This document shows positions 43,018-51,970 of a stretch of 64,000 nt of DNA, one piece after another. The position numbers and the translations under genes are program-made. The notes below the pieces were generated by a model, which saw only the letters and a program-made list of their open reading frames with translations, had not been told where the DNA came from and did not search any database. The stretch covers positions 186,001-250,000 of the forward strand of contig NZ_JACCFJ010000001.1 in assembly GCF_013410345.1 (NCBI RefSeq). The letters run 5' to 3'. Numbering within the stretch: position 1 is the first letter of the stretch; each line of letters begins with the position of its first letter. The stretch is from Saccharopolyspora hordei (GTDB lineage: Bacteria; Actinomycetota; Actinomycetes; Mycobacteriales; Pseudonocardiaceae).

Positions 43018-46000
43018 TCCTGCTCCTCGGGACGGCTCGAATTCGAGCGAGGTTCGGTGGAAACCGGTTCGGCTCTGGAGTGCCTACCCCGTTTGACACC
43101 CTGCTGGAAGTTCGTCATCCGGCCGCGCACCGCATCGGCCGAACGCGAGGTGGCGGGCTTGCGGCGGGGAGCCTGCGACGAACGCGGGGTCGCCGAGCCC
43201 GGCACCAGGTTCGTCTTGGGCACCCGCTTGGGCAGCCCGGCCGCAGTGGTCTCGTGGACCTGCGGGGCTTGCAGCAGCGCTTCGGCCGCCTTCCAGCCGA
43301 CGTCGGCACCACCCCACCCCGGGTCGGGGGTGGTGGTGCGCGGGACCTCGGCACTGGGTTCTGCCGCGGTCTCCGCCTGTCCCGCCGCCGACTGGGAGGT
43401 CGAGGTCTCGGCCGGCCCCGGCTCCGCACCCAGCGACGGTTCGTCCACATCGGACTCGCGGAACCACTGCGAGAGCACGGCTTCGTAGATCGGCAGGCGT
43501 TGCGTCGGCGCGTCGTCCATGTCCCAGGAGGCCCCTCTCGGCTCGTCGTCGGCGAACGCCGGCGGCTGGCCTTGGGCGCCCTGATCCGGGCTCCCCCCTG
43601 GGGTCGAGGCGTCCGAGACCGCGTCCTGCCGGGTTCCGTTGTCCGCGGCGCGCTCGGAATCGGTCCTGCTCTCGGTGCCGTACCCGGCCCCGTTCAACGC
43701 ACTCCCGTTGTGCGCCGGCTCGTCCCGCTCGTCCGGGAACTCCGTCGGCGTGAACTGAGCGGTCTTCTCCGCTTCGAACGGGCTGTGGAACAGATCGGTC
43801 GTGGCGGCGGGGACCCCGCACCGGCCGTCGAAGCCGTTCGGGTCCTCGCCGCTCGGCCATTCCTCAGCGCGGACGTCGTCGTCCGCGGGCGCCGTCCGCT
43901 CATCCTCCCACCGAGGGACGTCAGTCGCCCCCAACGAATCGCCGGACGACAGCGTGACGGAGTACTCGGTCGGCAGCGCGGTGCCCTGCTCGTCCGGTTC
44001 CGGCTCCGGCTCGTCCTGCGGCTGCGGGGCGGGCGCAGCGGGCTGGTCGAGGTCGAGCTTCGGCAGCGGGGCGCGCTCGGTGGGCGGCTCGGCAGCCCGC
44101 TCGCTGCGCCCACCGCCGAAGGCGGCGGCCAGGCCGAGGTGCGAGCCGGTCTCGCTGACCGCGTCGCGCCGGTCGTCACCGCGGCCGGTGCGCGGCACGT
44201 CGGGCATCGGCATCGGGCCGTCCGGGGTGAGCTGGACGACGTGCTCGCCGGAGAGCCGGACGGTGGCGGTGGCACCGCCCTCCAGGCCGTCGTTGTTGTG
44301 CAGCTCGACGCGGATGTCGTGGCGCCGGGCCAGCTGGCCGACCACGAACAGACCCATCCGGCGGGACACCGAGACGTCGATCTCCGGCGGGCGGGTGAGC
44401 CGCTCGTTGATCTCGTCGATCTCCTCGGCGTCGATGCCCACGCCGCGGTCGCGGATCTCGATGACGAGCTCCTGCCTGCGGTAGGCGGCGCGGACGGTGA
44501 CCTCGGTGTCCGGGTTGGAGAACACCGTGGCGTTCTCCAGCAGCTCGGCGACCAGGTGCACGAAGTCGTTGACCACGCGGCCCTGGATGGCCAGGTCCAG
44601 CGTGTCGACCACGTTGATCCGCGCGTACTGCTCGACCTCGGACACCGCGGCGCCGAGGACCTCGTTGAGCGGCACCGGGCGCATCATCCGGCGGGTGAGG
44701 TCGGTGCCACCGAGGATCAGCAGGTTCTCGTTGTTCCGCCGCATGCGGGTGGCCAGGTGGTCCAGCTCGAACAGGCTGCTCAGCTGGTCCGGGTCCTGCT
44801 CGTCCTGCTCCAGGCGGTCGATCAGGGACAGCTGGCGCTGCACCAGGGTCTGGCTGCGGCGGGCGAGGTTGACGAACAGGTCGTTGATGTTGGTGCGCAG
44901 CAGCGCCTGCTCGGAGGCCAGCCGCAGCGCCTGCTGGTTGACCGTGTCGAAGGTGCGGGCGACCTGGCCGATCTCCTCGCTGGTGTGCACCGGGACCGGC
45001 GGCACGGTGATCTGGCTCGCGGCGGTGGGGTTCTCGTTCACCCGCTTGATCGCGTCCGGCAGGCTCTGCTGCGCGATCTCCAGGGCGCCGTAGCGCAGGG
45101 TGCGCAGCGGGCGGAGCATCGAGCGGGCGATGAAGGCCGCCACGCCGAAGGCGACCACCAGCAGCAGCGCCAGCAACGCGGAGTCGCGGACCAGCGACCA
45201 CCACGCGGAGTCGGACAGTTCGGCGGCGTCGTCGTGGAAGTCGGTGAGCACCGCGTCCTCGACGGAGCGCACCAGGTCGGTCCGCTCCCCGGCGACCTGG
45301 CCCCAGGTCTGGGCCGGGACGGACAGCGAGGCGGACTGGTCGCGCTCGGCGCGGATCAGCGCGGTCTGCCGGATCTGCTCGGAGGCGTCGACCGCGGCGC
45401 CGGCGACGCGGGCCGCGTAGAGGGACTGCTGCTCGGGGTTCGCCGCGTTCTGGAACTCGCTGTAGGCGGCGTCGAACCGCGCGTCGGCGGCGCGCATCTC
45501 CTCGGTCTGGCCGGTGAGGAACCGGTCGCGGAGCGCGGCGCTGAGCAGGATGGAGCGCTGCTGGGCGAGCTGCTCCTTGGCGCGGCCGAGCGCTTCGGAC
45601 GCCCGCGCGGTCTCGCTGAGCTCCGTGTTCGTCGCGGAGGTCGCGACCGTGCGGTTGACCTGGAGCAGCGTGTCGATGACCGAGTTGTAGGCGACCAGCG
45701 TCTGGGGGCTGGTGAAGCTGCTGTTGACGGTGTCGCGCAGTGCGCCGAGGCTGCCGACGCGGTGCACCGCGCTCCGGTAGGCCTGGCGGACTTCTGGCGA
45801 GAAGTCGCCAATCCGGCTCTCGAAGTCGCGCAACTGCTGCACGGCGCTGTCGACCGTCCCGGACTGCGCCGCGTAGTCCTCAGCGGACTTGGAGCCGCGG
45901 ACCGTGGTGTACACCACCGCGAAGTCGCGTTCGCGCTGCAGTTCGTGGGTGAGGCCGGCCGCCTGCTGGGCCAGCTCGACCTGCTCGACGATGGTGCTGA

Positions 46001-46190
46001 GCCGGCTCTGGGTGGTCACGCCGTCGTAGACGCGGATACCACCGACGGCCAGCGCGGCCAGCGTCGGGACGAGCAGGACGGCGGCCATCTTGTACCGGAG
46101 GCGCCAGTTGCGCAGCCACCACCGCTTGGTGCGGGTGGCTCCCAGCTGGTCGGGCCCGTCGGCTCCGGTCGCGGGGTCGTTGTTGAGCAT
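43014..46190 (-). CDS. cvnA: Conservon sensor kinase CvnA with nitrate/nitrite-sensing domain
   Basis: A 1,058-residue membrane sensor. The first helix is at 33-53 (YKMAAVLLVPTLAALAVGGI), an extracellular helical NIT domain spans about 60-298, a second helix lies at 337-357, then a HAMP-like linker and a GHKL ATPase (538-648) with HLVAELLENATVFS as N-box and RDRGVGIDAEEIDEINERL. There is no clear phosphoacceptor His box. The last 400 residues are Pro/Glu-rich and disordered. ATG 46190 has AGGAAACAGGG before it; ATG 46217 is an alternative. It should sense an oxyanion or similar outside signal. Confidence 0.9.
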   Translation of the reverse strand: MLNNDPATGADGPDQLGATRTKRWWLRNWRLRYKMAAVLLVPTLAALAVGGIRVYDGVTTQSRLSTIVEQVELAQQAAGLTHELQRERDFAVVYTTVRGSKSAEDYAAQSGTVDSAVQQLRDFESRIGDFSPEVRQAYRSAVHRVGSLGALRDTVNSSFTSPQTLVAYNSVIDTLLQVNRTVATSATNTELSETARASEALGRAKEQLAQQRSILLSAALRDRFLTGQTEEMRAADARFDAAYSEFQNAANPEQQSLYAARVAGAAVDASEQIRQTALIRAERDQSASLSVPAQTWGQVAGERTDLVRSVEDAVLTDFHDDAAELSDSAWWSLVRDSALLALLLVVAFGVAAFIARSMLRPLRTLRYGALEIAQQSLPDAIKRVNENPTAASQITVPPVPVHTSEEIGQVARTFDTVNQQALRLASEQALLRTNINDLFVNLARRSQTLVQRQLSLIDRLEQDEQDPDQLSSLFELDHLATRMRRNNENLLILGGTDLTRRMMRPVPLNEVLGAAVSEVEQYARINVVDTLDLAIQGRVVNDFVHLVAELLENATVFSNPDTEVTVRAAYRRQELVIEIRDRGVGIDAEEIDEINERLTRPPEIDVSVSRRMGLFVVGQLARRHDIRVELHNNDGLEGGATATVRLSGEHVVQLTPDGPMPMPDVPRTGRGDDRRDAVSETGSHLGLAAAFGGGRSERAAEPPTERAPLPKLDLDQPAAPAPQPQDEPEPEPDEQGTALPTEYSVTLSSGDSLGATDVPRWEDERTAPADDDVRAEEWPSGEDPNGFDGRCGVPAATTDLFHSPFEAEKTAQFTPTEFPDERDEPAHNGSALNGAGYGTESRTDSERAADNGTRQDAVSDASTPGGSPDQGAQGQPPAFADDEPRGASWDMDDAPTQRLPIYEAVLSQWFRESDVDEPSLGAEPGPAETSTSQSAAGQAETAAEPSAEVPRTTTPDPGWGGADVGWKAAEALLQAPQVHETTAAGLPKRVPKTNLVPGSATPRSSQAPRRKPATSRSADAVRGRMTNFQQGVKRGRHSRAEPVSTEPRSNSSRPEEQE

Positions 46191-46788
46191 CCCTGTTTCC
46201 TGCGCTGCGGCGGACATGTGCGTCACCGCCACGGCCGACTCGCTCTTCGCGCCACGGCGGTGTTGATCATGGTGCTGGGAGTGTGCCCGCGAACCGGCGT
46301 CGCCACGCCGAGGACCCACGAGCGGATCCACGAATCCTCGACTCCCGTCGAGCAGCCGCAGACCCAGACTCTGTCAGCCGGGCTTGCCATCACACTCCCT
46401 GGTCACAACGTGCATCCCCCGAAGCAAGAGGCCAGTCACCTCGACGGGCGAGACTATACTTAACTGGGCGTCACAAGTCAGGCCCCCGACGCTGGCGTTC
46501 GTCACACGGTTGAGTGGTATGGACAACATTTGGGCCAATAGTGTGACAACGAGCTAGTTACAGCTGGTTGTGGGCATTTCGGCGACGTCCTAGAGTTCGG
46601 GTGCCCCGCCACCGAACCGCACCGTCGGGGTGCACCGACTGACCGCGAACCCGCAGCCGCGCAGCCGGTGGTCGCCAGTGCCACGAACCGTCCACAGCGC
46701 ATCCAACGGGCACGCATGCGCTCGGTCGTCGAGCATCGGGCACCGGTCCGTTCTCGACCAGTCCCACCCCGCATCCGAGGAGGAACAC
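46191..46788. other. Divergent regulatory region between conservon and ABC operon
   Basis: About 600 bp without a convincing gene. The middle (46440-46600) is AT-richer than the surroundings and probably carries both promoters. An exact inverted pair GTCACAC (46501-46507) and GTGTGAC (46541-46547) brackets it and might be an operator. Confidence 0.45.
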
Positions 46789-47796
46789 ATGAGCCCCGTA
46801 CCCCGCGCCCTCCCTCGCAGGAGCCTGCTGAAGATGGCGGGTGGAGCCGTCACCGCCGGTGCCCTGCTGGGGACGAGCGGCTGCGGACTCCTCGGCGGGT
46901 CGCAGGGTGACAGCGGCGGCAACGAGCTGGTGGAGAAGCAGAACCTGCGGGTCGGCGCGCTGCCGATCAACGACCTGGCCCCGCTGCACCTGGCCGTGAA
47001 GAACGGCTACTTCGAGGAAGTGGGGCTCAAGGTCGAGATCGTCAACGCCAGTGACGGCAGCGCGGCCCTGGCCAGCACCATCGGCGGGGACTACGACATC
47101 ACCTACAGCAGCTACGTGCCGTTCTTCGCCGCCCAGGCCAGCGGCACCGCGCAGCTGAGGATCGTGGCGGACTGCGCCTCGGCCGCGCCGAACACCACGG
47201 TCATCATGACCTCGAGCAAGACCGACGTCCGGCAGCCGCAGGACCTGGCGGGCAAGAAGATCGCCATCAGCGGCCCGAACACCATCACCGAGCTGCTGGT
47301 CAAGGCCACGCTGGACGCGCACGGCGTGGACTACAGCGAGACCGAGCTCACCCCGGTGCCGTTCATCAACATGCCGGCCGCGCTGGACCAGGGCCGCGTG
47401 GACGCGGCGATCGTCACCGAGCCGTTCCTCACCATGGCCGCCCGCAACGGTGCGATCCCGGTCGTCGACACCGCCACCGGGCCGCTGGAGGACCTGCCGC
47501 TGACCGGCTACGGCGCGACGGCGAAGTTCTGCGAGGAGAACCCGAAGACCGTGGCCGCGTTCCAGAAGGCCATGGACCGCGCGGTCACCGAGGCCCAGGA
47601 CCGCAGCAAGATCGAACCGCTGCTGCCCGAGTTCGCCAAGATCGACAAGGAAACGGCCGCCATCATCACGCTGCTGAAGTTCAACTCGCGCGCGGACGCC
47701 ACGCGCCTGCAGCGGGTGCCGCGGCTGATGAAGCAGTACGGCTTCATCGACGCCGACATCAACGTCGAAGAGATGATCGTGGCCCCGAAGGCCTGA
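46789..47796 (+). CDS. SsuA/TauA-type ABC substrate-binding lipoprotein
   Basis: A 335-residue solute-binding protein of the NMT1/SsuA family (sulphonates, nitrate or pyrimidine precursors). The N-terminus has a twin-arginine start PRRSLLKMAGGAVTAGALLG followed by the lipobox TSGC, so Tat export and lipidation are both likely. The fold shows LPINDLAPLHLAVKNGYFEE, DITYSSYVPFFAAQASG and DAAIVTEPFLTMAARNG. ATG 46789 has GAGGAG upstream. Two permeases and an ATPase follow. The ligand is not predictable. Confidence 0.9.
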   Translation: MSPVPRALPRRSLLKMAGGAVTAGALLGTSGCGLLGGSQGDSGGNELVEKQNLRVGALPINDLAPLHLAVKNGYFEEVGLKVEIVNASDGSAALASTIGGDYDITYSSYVPFFAAQASGTAQLRIVADCASAAPNTTVIMTSSKTDVRQPQDLAGKKIAISGPNTITELLVKATLDAHGVDYSETELTPVPFINMPAALDQGRVDAAIVTEPFLTMAARNGAIPVVDTATGPLEDLPLTGYGATAKFCEENPKTVAAFQKAMDRAVTEAQDRSKIEPLLPEFAKIDKETAAIITLLKFNSRADATRLQRVPRLMKQYGFIDADINVEEMIVAPKA

Positions 47797-47806
47797 CCCG
47801 GTGGGC

Positions 47807-47839
47807 GGTGAGCGCGGGACCACGGGTCGTGCGCTCACC
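47807..47839 (+). terminator. Hairpin between binding-protein gene and permease genes
   Basis: 9-bp stem (47807-47815 with 47831-47839), 15-nt loop, 11 bp after the stop codon. It may partly stop transcription or protect the upstream mRNA so that more binding protein than permease is made. Confidence 0.5.
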
Positions 47840-47988
47840 GTCACCCGCGGTTCACCGCGGGTTCGGCGCGCGGTCACGCGCGCCGACCGCCAGCGGCCCC
47901 GCACGACCGTCCGCCCACCGCGGGTGGTGCAATCCGGTCACACCAACCACGAGCGCCGCGTCGCACCGTCACAGAGCTGGATCGGGTC

Positions 47989-48756
47989 ATGACGAAAACT
48001 CTCCGGGGACTGCTCGGACTGCTGGTCTTCCTGGTCGCCTGGGAACTGTTCAGCTGGTCCGGGACCGTTCCCCAGCAGTACTTCCCCCCACCGTCCACGG
48101 TGTTCCAGCGCCTCTTCGAGCTGCTCGGCGACCAGGCGTTCTTGCTCGACGTCATCGCCAGCGTGCTGGCCTGGGCCATCTCGCTGGGCATCGCGATCGC
48201 CCTCGCGGTCCCGGCCGGACTGCTGCTCGGCAGCGTCCGCAGCATCCGGACCGCCACCCGCGCGATCATCGAGTTCCTGCGCCCGATCCCCTCGGTGGCG
48301 CTGATCCCGCTGGCGATCGTGCTGGTCGGGGCGGGCCCGGAGACCAAGATCTCGCTCGCGGTCTACGCCGCGGTCTGGCCGATCCTGTTCAACACCATCT
48401 ACGCGCTGGACGAGATCGACCCGGTGATGGTCGACACCGCGCGCTCCTTCGGCCTCGGCCGCGGCCGCGTCATGTTCACCGTGGCGCTGCCGAACGCGGC
48501 GCCGTTCGTGCTCACCGGCGTCCGGATGTCCGCCGCGGTCGCGCTGATCCTGGTGGTCAGCACCGAGTTCCTGGCCGGCGGCAGCAGCGGGCTGGGCAGC
48601 TTCGTGCTGGACGCCAGCTCGGGTGCCGGGCGGATGGACCTGGTGCTGGCCGGGACGCTGGTCGCGGGCGTCATCGGCTACCTGATCAACGAGGCGCTGG
48701 AGCTGCTGCACCGGCGCGGTCTGCGCTGGAGCACGGTCGACCGGGAGGCAGCATGA
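47989..48756 (+). CDS. ABC transporter permease 1 (SsuC/TauC type)
   Basis: A 255-residue inner-membrane permease with five to six helices. The EAA-type loop appears as DTARSFGLGRGRVMFTVALP followed by NAAPFVLTGVRMSAAVALIL, the coupling helix for the ATPase. FLRPIPSVALIPLAIVLVGAG is a family landmark. The last bases overlap the next permease (ATGA), so two different permeases would form a heterodimeric channel, which is less usual than the SsuC homodimer. Confidence 0.9.
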   Translation: MTKTLRGLLGLLVFLVAWELFSWSGTVPQQYFPPPSTVFQRLFELLGDQAFLLDVIASVLAWAISLGIAIALAVPAGLLLGSVRSIRTATRAIIEFLRPIPSVALIPLAIVLVGAGPETKISLAVYAAVWPILFNTIYALDEIDPVMVDTARSFGLGRGRVMFTVALPNAAPFVLTGVRMSAAVALILVVSTEFLAGGSSGLGSFVLDASSGAGRMDLVLAGTLVAGVIGYLINEALELLHRRGLRWSTVDREAA

Positions 48757-49646
48757 GCAGCCCGCACCACCCCGAGTCCGGCGCCACCGCGGTCCAGGCG
48801 CGCCCGGACGACGAGACCACCGCTCATCGTGAGGAGGCGGGACGAGTGACGAGCCGGGTCCGCGAGTTCGTGCGCCGCTGGCTGGTGTTCGTCATCGCGG
48901 TCGTGCTGTGGGAGCTGGTCACCCGCCTGGTGCAGAACCCGTTCTTCCCGCCGCCGACGGAGATCGCGGCCGCCGCCGGGCGGAAGTGGTTCAGCGGCCC
49001 GGCTTCCTCGCTGTTCCTGACCGAGGAGGTCCACACCGACCTGCTGGTCAGCCTCGGGCGCGTGTTCGGCGGCTGGCTCATCGCGGTGGTCCTCGGCGTC
49101 GGCCTGGGCACGCTGCTCGGCCGGTCCCGGACCGGCATGGACTACGTCGGCCCGTTGATGGCGTTCGTGCGGGCCATCCCGCCGCCGGTGCTGGTCCCGG
49201 TGTTCCTGGTGCTGCTGGGCATCGGCTCGGAGATGCAGATCACCGTCATCGTCTTCGGCGTGGTGTGGCCGATCCTGCTGAACACGGTGGACGGCGTCCG
49301 GTCGGTCGACCAGGTCAAGGTCGACACCGCGCGGTCGTTCCGCATCCCCCGCGGGCAGTGGGTGTTCGGCGTGGTGCTGCCCGCCGCGACCCCGAAGATC
49401 TTCGCCGGGCTGCGGGTGAGCCTGTCGCTGGCGCTGGTGCTGATGGTCGTCTCGGAGCTCGTGGGCTCCACCAACGGCATCGGCTACCGGTTGATCTTCG
49501 ACCAGCGCGCGTTCGACCTGCCCGGCATGTGGGCGGGCATCGTGCTGCTGGGCGTCCTCGGGTACCTGCTCAACACGCTGTTGCTCGCCGTGGAACGCCG
49601 CGCGCTGAGCTGGCAACCGTCGTCGGCGAACGCAGTCGGAGGCTGA
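48753..49646 (+). CDS. ABC transporter permease 2 (SsuC/TauC type)
   Basis: A 297-residue permease with a 40-residue hydrophilic N-terminus rich in Glu, His and Ala, then about six helices. The coupling loop is DTARSFRIPRGQWVFGVVLP followed by AATPKIFAGLRVSLSLALVL. FVRAIPPPVLVPVFLVLLGIG matches permease 1. ATG 48753 overlaps the previous stop codon. The ATPase gene begins 7 bp after its end. It is a paralogue of the first permease and probably its partner. Confidence 0.9.
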   Translation: MSSPHHPESGATAVQARPDDETTAHREEAGRVTSRVREFVRRWLVFVIAVVLWELVTRLVQNPFFPPPTEIAAAAGRKWFSGPASSLFLTEEVHTDLLVSLGRVFGGWLIAVVLGVGLGTLLGRSRTGMDYVGPLMAFVRAIPPPVLVPVFLVLLGIGSEMQITVIVFGVVWPILLNTVDGVRSVDQVKVDTARSFRIPRGQWVFGVVLPAATPKIFAGLRVSLSLALVLMVVSELVGSTNGIGYRLIFDQRAFDLPGMWAGIVLLGVLGYLLNTLLLAVERRALSWQPSSANAVGG

Positions 49647-49652
49647 ACTGAC

Positions 49653-50519
49653 ATGAACCGAACCGAGACCATGCTGGACGTCTCCGGGCTCGGCCACCGC
49701 TACGGCGGACCGAGCGGCCACCAGGCCATCGCCGACCTGACGTTCCAGGTGCGCAGCGGTGAGCTGGCCTGCATCGTGGGCCCGTCCGGCTGCGGCAAGT
49801 CGACCCTGCTGCGCTCCATCTCCGGGCTGATCGAGCCGACCAGCGGCGAGGTGAAGCTCAAGGGATCGCCGGTGCAGGGCGTGCCGGAGGACCTGGCCGT
49901 GGTGTTCCAGGACTACAGCCGGTCGCTGTTCCCGTGGCTGTCGGTGCGCTCCAACGTCGAGTTCCCGCTGCGCTCGCGCGGGATCGGGAAGGCCGAGCGG
50001 CGCCGGCGCGCCGACGAGGTGCTCGAGTGGGTGGGGCTGTCGGAGGCGGCGAAGAAGTACCCGTGGCAGCTCTCCGGCGGCATGCAGCAGCGGGTGTCCA
50101 TCGCCCGCGCGCTGGCCTGCCGGCCGGCCCTGCTGCTCATGGACGAGCCGTTCGCCTCGGTGGACGCCCAGACCCGGTTCGAGCTGGAGGACCTGCTGCT
50201 GCGCGTGCGCAAACAGTACGACAGCACGGTGCTGCTGGTCACCCACGACATCGACGAGAGCATCTACCTGGCGGACCGCGTGTTCGTGCTGTCGAAGTCG
50301 CCGGCGAACATCGTGGCCGACCTGGAGGTCCCGCTCGGCGACCAGCGCGACCAGATCACCACGCGCGAGTCGGAGACCTTCGTGCACCTGCGCAGCGAGG
50401 TCGCCCGCCTCCTCGACGTCCGCACCGCCGCCGCACCGGCAGCGGCGTCCGATGTGGACGGTTCTGGCGGCTCGACGGCCCAGCAGTGGGCCGAGGCCGA
50501 ACGCGCCCTCCACAGCTGA
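49653..50519 (+). CDS. ABC transporter ATP-binding protein (SsuB/TauB type)
   Basis: A 288-residue ATPase. Walker A is VGPSGCGKSTLLRSI, Q-loop VVFQDYSRSLFPWLSV, signature QLSGGMQQRVSIARAL, Walker B LLLMDEPFASVD and switch LLVTHDIDESI. These match the nitrate/sulphonate/taurine group. The last 40 residues are an Ala/Ser-rich tail. It is followed by a very strong terminator, so the four-gene transporter unit ends here. Confidence 0.92.
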   Translation: MNRTETMLDVSGLGHRYGGPSGHQAIADLTFQVRSGELACIVGPSGCGKSTLLRSISGLIEPTSGEVKLKGSPVQGVPEDLAVVFQDYSRSLFPWLSVRSNVEFPLRSRGIGKAERRRRADEVLEWVGLSEAAKKYPWQLSGGMQQRVSIARALACRPALLLMDEPFASVDAQTRFELEDLLLRVRKQYDSTVLLVTHDIDESIYLADRVFVLSKSPANIVADLEVPLGDQRDQITTRESETFVHLRSEVARLLDVRTAAAPAAASDVDGSGGSTAQQWAEAERALHS

Positions 50520-50525
50520 CGAGGC

Positions 50526-50568
50526 GAAGGGCGCCGCCCGCCGGCCCAGCTGGCGGGCGGCGCCCTTC
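50526..50568 (+). terminator. Strong terminator of the ABC operon
   Basis: Perfect 17-bp stem (50526-50542 with 50552-50568), 9-nt loop, 6 bp after the ATPase stop; it also faces the convergent DUF397 gene. Confidence 0.85.
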
Positions 50569-50589
50569 ACTCCTCCCCAGCTCGAGGGC

Positions 50590-50832
50590 TCACCGCTCGA
50601 AGCGACCAGCCTTGATCGCGGCGATGAACGCCGACCACTGCGCCTGATCAGCGACGAAGTACCCGGCGGCGCGGTCCTTGGAGTCCCGCACCGCGGCACC
50701 GTCGGCCACCGCGCCGACCTCGACGCAGGCGGTGTTCTGCCCTGACCGACTCGACTTCCGCCACGACTGGGGCTGCCCGTCGGCGCGGCAGGCGGAGCGA
50801 AGCGACAACTCGTGAGCATCGCGTGACGTCAT
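50590..50832 (-). CDS. DUF397 protein 2 (cassette B)
   Basis: An 80-residue DUF397 protein starting at ATG 50832. After a leader it has WRKSSRSGQNTACVEVGAVA, then VRDSKDRAAGYFVADQAQWS and AFIAAIKAGRFER. The C-terminal 39 residues match those of DUF397 protein 1 just upstream almost completely, and 92 bp of DNA are identical, so one arose from the other recently or by gene conversion. It is the last gene of the XRE operon of cassette B. Probably another partner or antagonist of the XRE regulator. Confidence 0.85.
   Translation of the reverse strand: MTSRDAHELSLRSACRADGQPQSWRKSSRSGQNTACVEVGAVADGAAVRDSKDRAAGYFVADQAQWSAFIAAIKAGRFER
50603..50694 (-). repeat. 92-bp perfect direct repeat, copy 1
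   Basis: Identical to 50875-50966, offset 272 bp; both code the C-terminal half of a DUF397 protein. A single exchange between copies would delete or duplicate one DUF397 gene. Confidence 0.9.
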
Positions 50833-50861
50833 GTGACTCAGCGTACTCACTGAGTGCGGTG

Positions 50862-51059
50862 TCAGCGCTCGAAACGACCAGCCTTGATCGCGGCGATGAA
50901 CGCCGACCACTGCGCCTGATCAGCGACGAAGTACCCGGCGGCGCGGTCCTTGGAGTCCCGCACCGCAGCGCCGTCCGCCAACGCACCGACCTCGACACAA
51001 GTCTGCGTGGCCGTGGTGTAGCTACTCGTCCGCCACCTGCTGACGTCGTCGTTCTTCAT
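50862..51059 (-). CDS. DUF397 protein 1 (cassette B)
   Basis: A 65-residue DUF397 protein: SRWRTSSYTTATQTCVEVGA, then VRDSKDRAAGYFVADQAQWS and the same AFIAAIKAGRFER end as its neighbour. ATG 51059 lies inside the end of the XRE gene (38-bp overlap), so translation is coupled. It differs from DUF397 protein 2 mainly in the first 25 residues, which may set partner specificity. Together with the regulator it forms the usual XRE-DUF397 pair. Confidence 0.87.
   Translation of the reverse strand: MKNDDVSRWRTSSYTTATQTCVEVGALADGAAVRDSKDRAAGYFVADQAQWSAFIAAIKAGRFER
50875..50966 (-). repeat. 92-bp perfect direct repeat, copy 2
   Basis: Identical to 50603-50694. Divergence begins abruptly on both sides, which favours gene conversion or recent duplication over strong selection, because third codon positions are also unchanged. 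Confidence 0.9.
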
Positions 51060-51897
51060 CAGCTTTGCTCTCCCACTCGTCAGCGCTCCGTGACAACAGC
51101 GCCACGGACTCGTCGGCGCTGAGTGCTGTTGAGAGAACGGTATCCCGCAGCTGCATGTATGCGGAAACGTCTTCAGGTTCGTCGAGGAAGCCCGATGACC
51201 TGTGGTGTTCCAGGTGAACGACAGCGGGCGCCTTGGGGAACTCGAACAACGAGAAAGAGCCATCGATGCCGGGGTGGACGCCGAAAGGCAAGATGCGGAT
51301 CTCCACGTTCGGCATGGCAGCTACCTTGATCAGGTGCTGCATCTGCTCGGCCATGACTCCGGCGTCGCCGACCGGACGCATCAACGCACCTTGGTCGATG
51401 ATGGCCACGAACGTCGCCGGATTCCGTCGAACCAAGACGTCTTGCCTGCCACGCCTGATAGCTACGCGCGCTTCCACGTCGGGTTCCGGCACCCCACCAC
51501 CGATCATGAGCGCACGTGCGTAGTCGTAGGTCTGGAGCAAACCTGGCACCAAGCTGATCGCCAGCTCCGTGATGCGACAGGCATCGCGTTCGAAACCCAG
51601 CACGGCAGTCAGCTGCGCAGGCAAGCCAGTCGGCGCAGGAGTCTCCCACCAGACCGACTGATCGAGCTCACGAGCAAGGGTGAGCAGCCTCTCGCGCTCG
51701 TCTCCGGTGACGCCGAGGACAGCGAGGATCGCTGAAACATCGGCTTCGTCGACACGCCTCGTGCCGCTCTCGATCCGACTCATGGTCGACTTCGACCAGC
51801 CGAGCTTCTTCCCCACCGCCTGAGCCTCAAGGCCTGCTCGCAAACGTGCGGCGCGCAGCTCGGCACCCAAACCACGCGCACGTGCACTCCTCGCCAT
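51022..51897 (-). CDS. XRE-family regulator with DUF5753 domain (cassette B)
   Basis: A 291-residue regulator, paralogous to that of cassette A. The HTH is LGAELRAARLRAGLEAQAVG then GWSKSTMSRIESGTRRVDEA. The DUF5753 part has CRITELAISLVPGLLQTYDY, RRNPATFVAIIDQGALMRPV and EIRILPFGVHPGIDGSFSLF, aligned block by block with cassette A. Charged C-terminus ESKADEERRRQ. ATG 51897. The stop lies inside the first DUF397 gene. It is divergent from the zinc-finger gene across 116 bp that carries 30-bp-spaced repeats. Confidence 0.92.
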   Translation of the reverse strand: MARSARARGLGAELRAARLRAGLEAQAVGKKLGWSKSTMSRIESGTRRVDEADVSAILAVLGVTGDERERLLTLARELDQSVWWETPAPTGLPAQLTAVLGFERDACRITELAISLVPGLLQTYDYARALMIGGGVPEPDVEARVAIRRGRQDVLVRRNPATFVAIIDQGALMRPVGDAGVMAEQMQHLIKVAAMPNVEIRILPFGVHPGIDGSFSLFEFPKAPAVVHLEHHRSSGFLDEPEDVSAYMQLRDTVLSTALSADESVALLSRSADEWESKADEERRRQQVADE

Positions 51898-51910
51898 GGG
51901 GCCAGCCTAG

Positions 51911-51970
51911 ATCGAGGATCAGCTCGGTTGCGTGCACTCGATCGAGGAATTGTGCGGTTGCCGCAACTCT
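51911..51970. promoter_or_regulatory. Two 30-bp direct repeats in the cassette B control region
   Basis: ATCGAGGA-N6-CGGTTG occurs twice, at 51911 and 51941, exactly 30 bp apart (about three helical turns), so bound proteins would sit on the same face of the DNA. It lies between the divergent XRE and zinc-finger genes and is a good candidate for the XRE operator. Confidence 0.55.
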
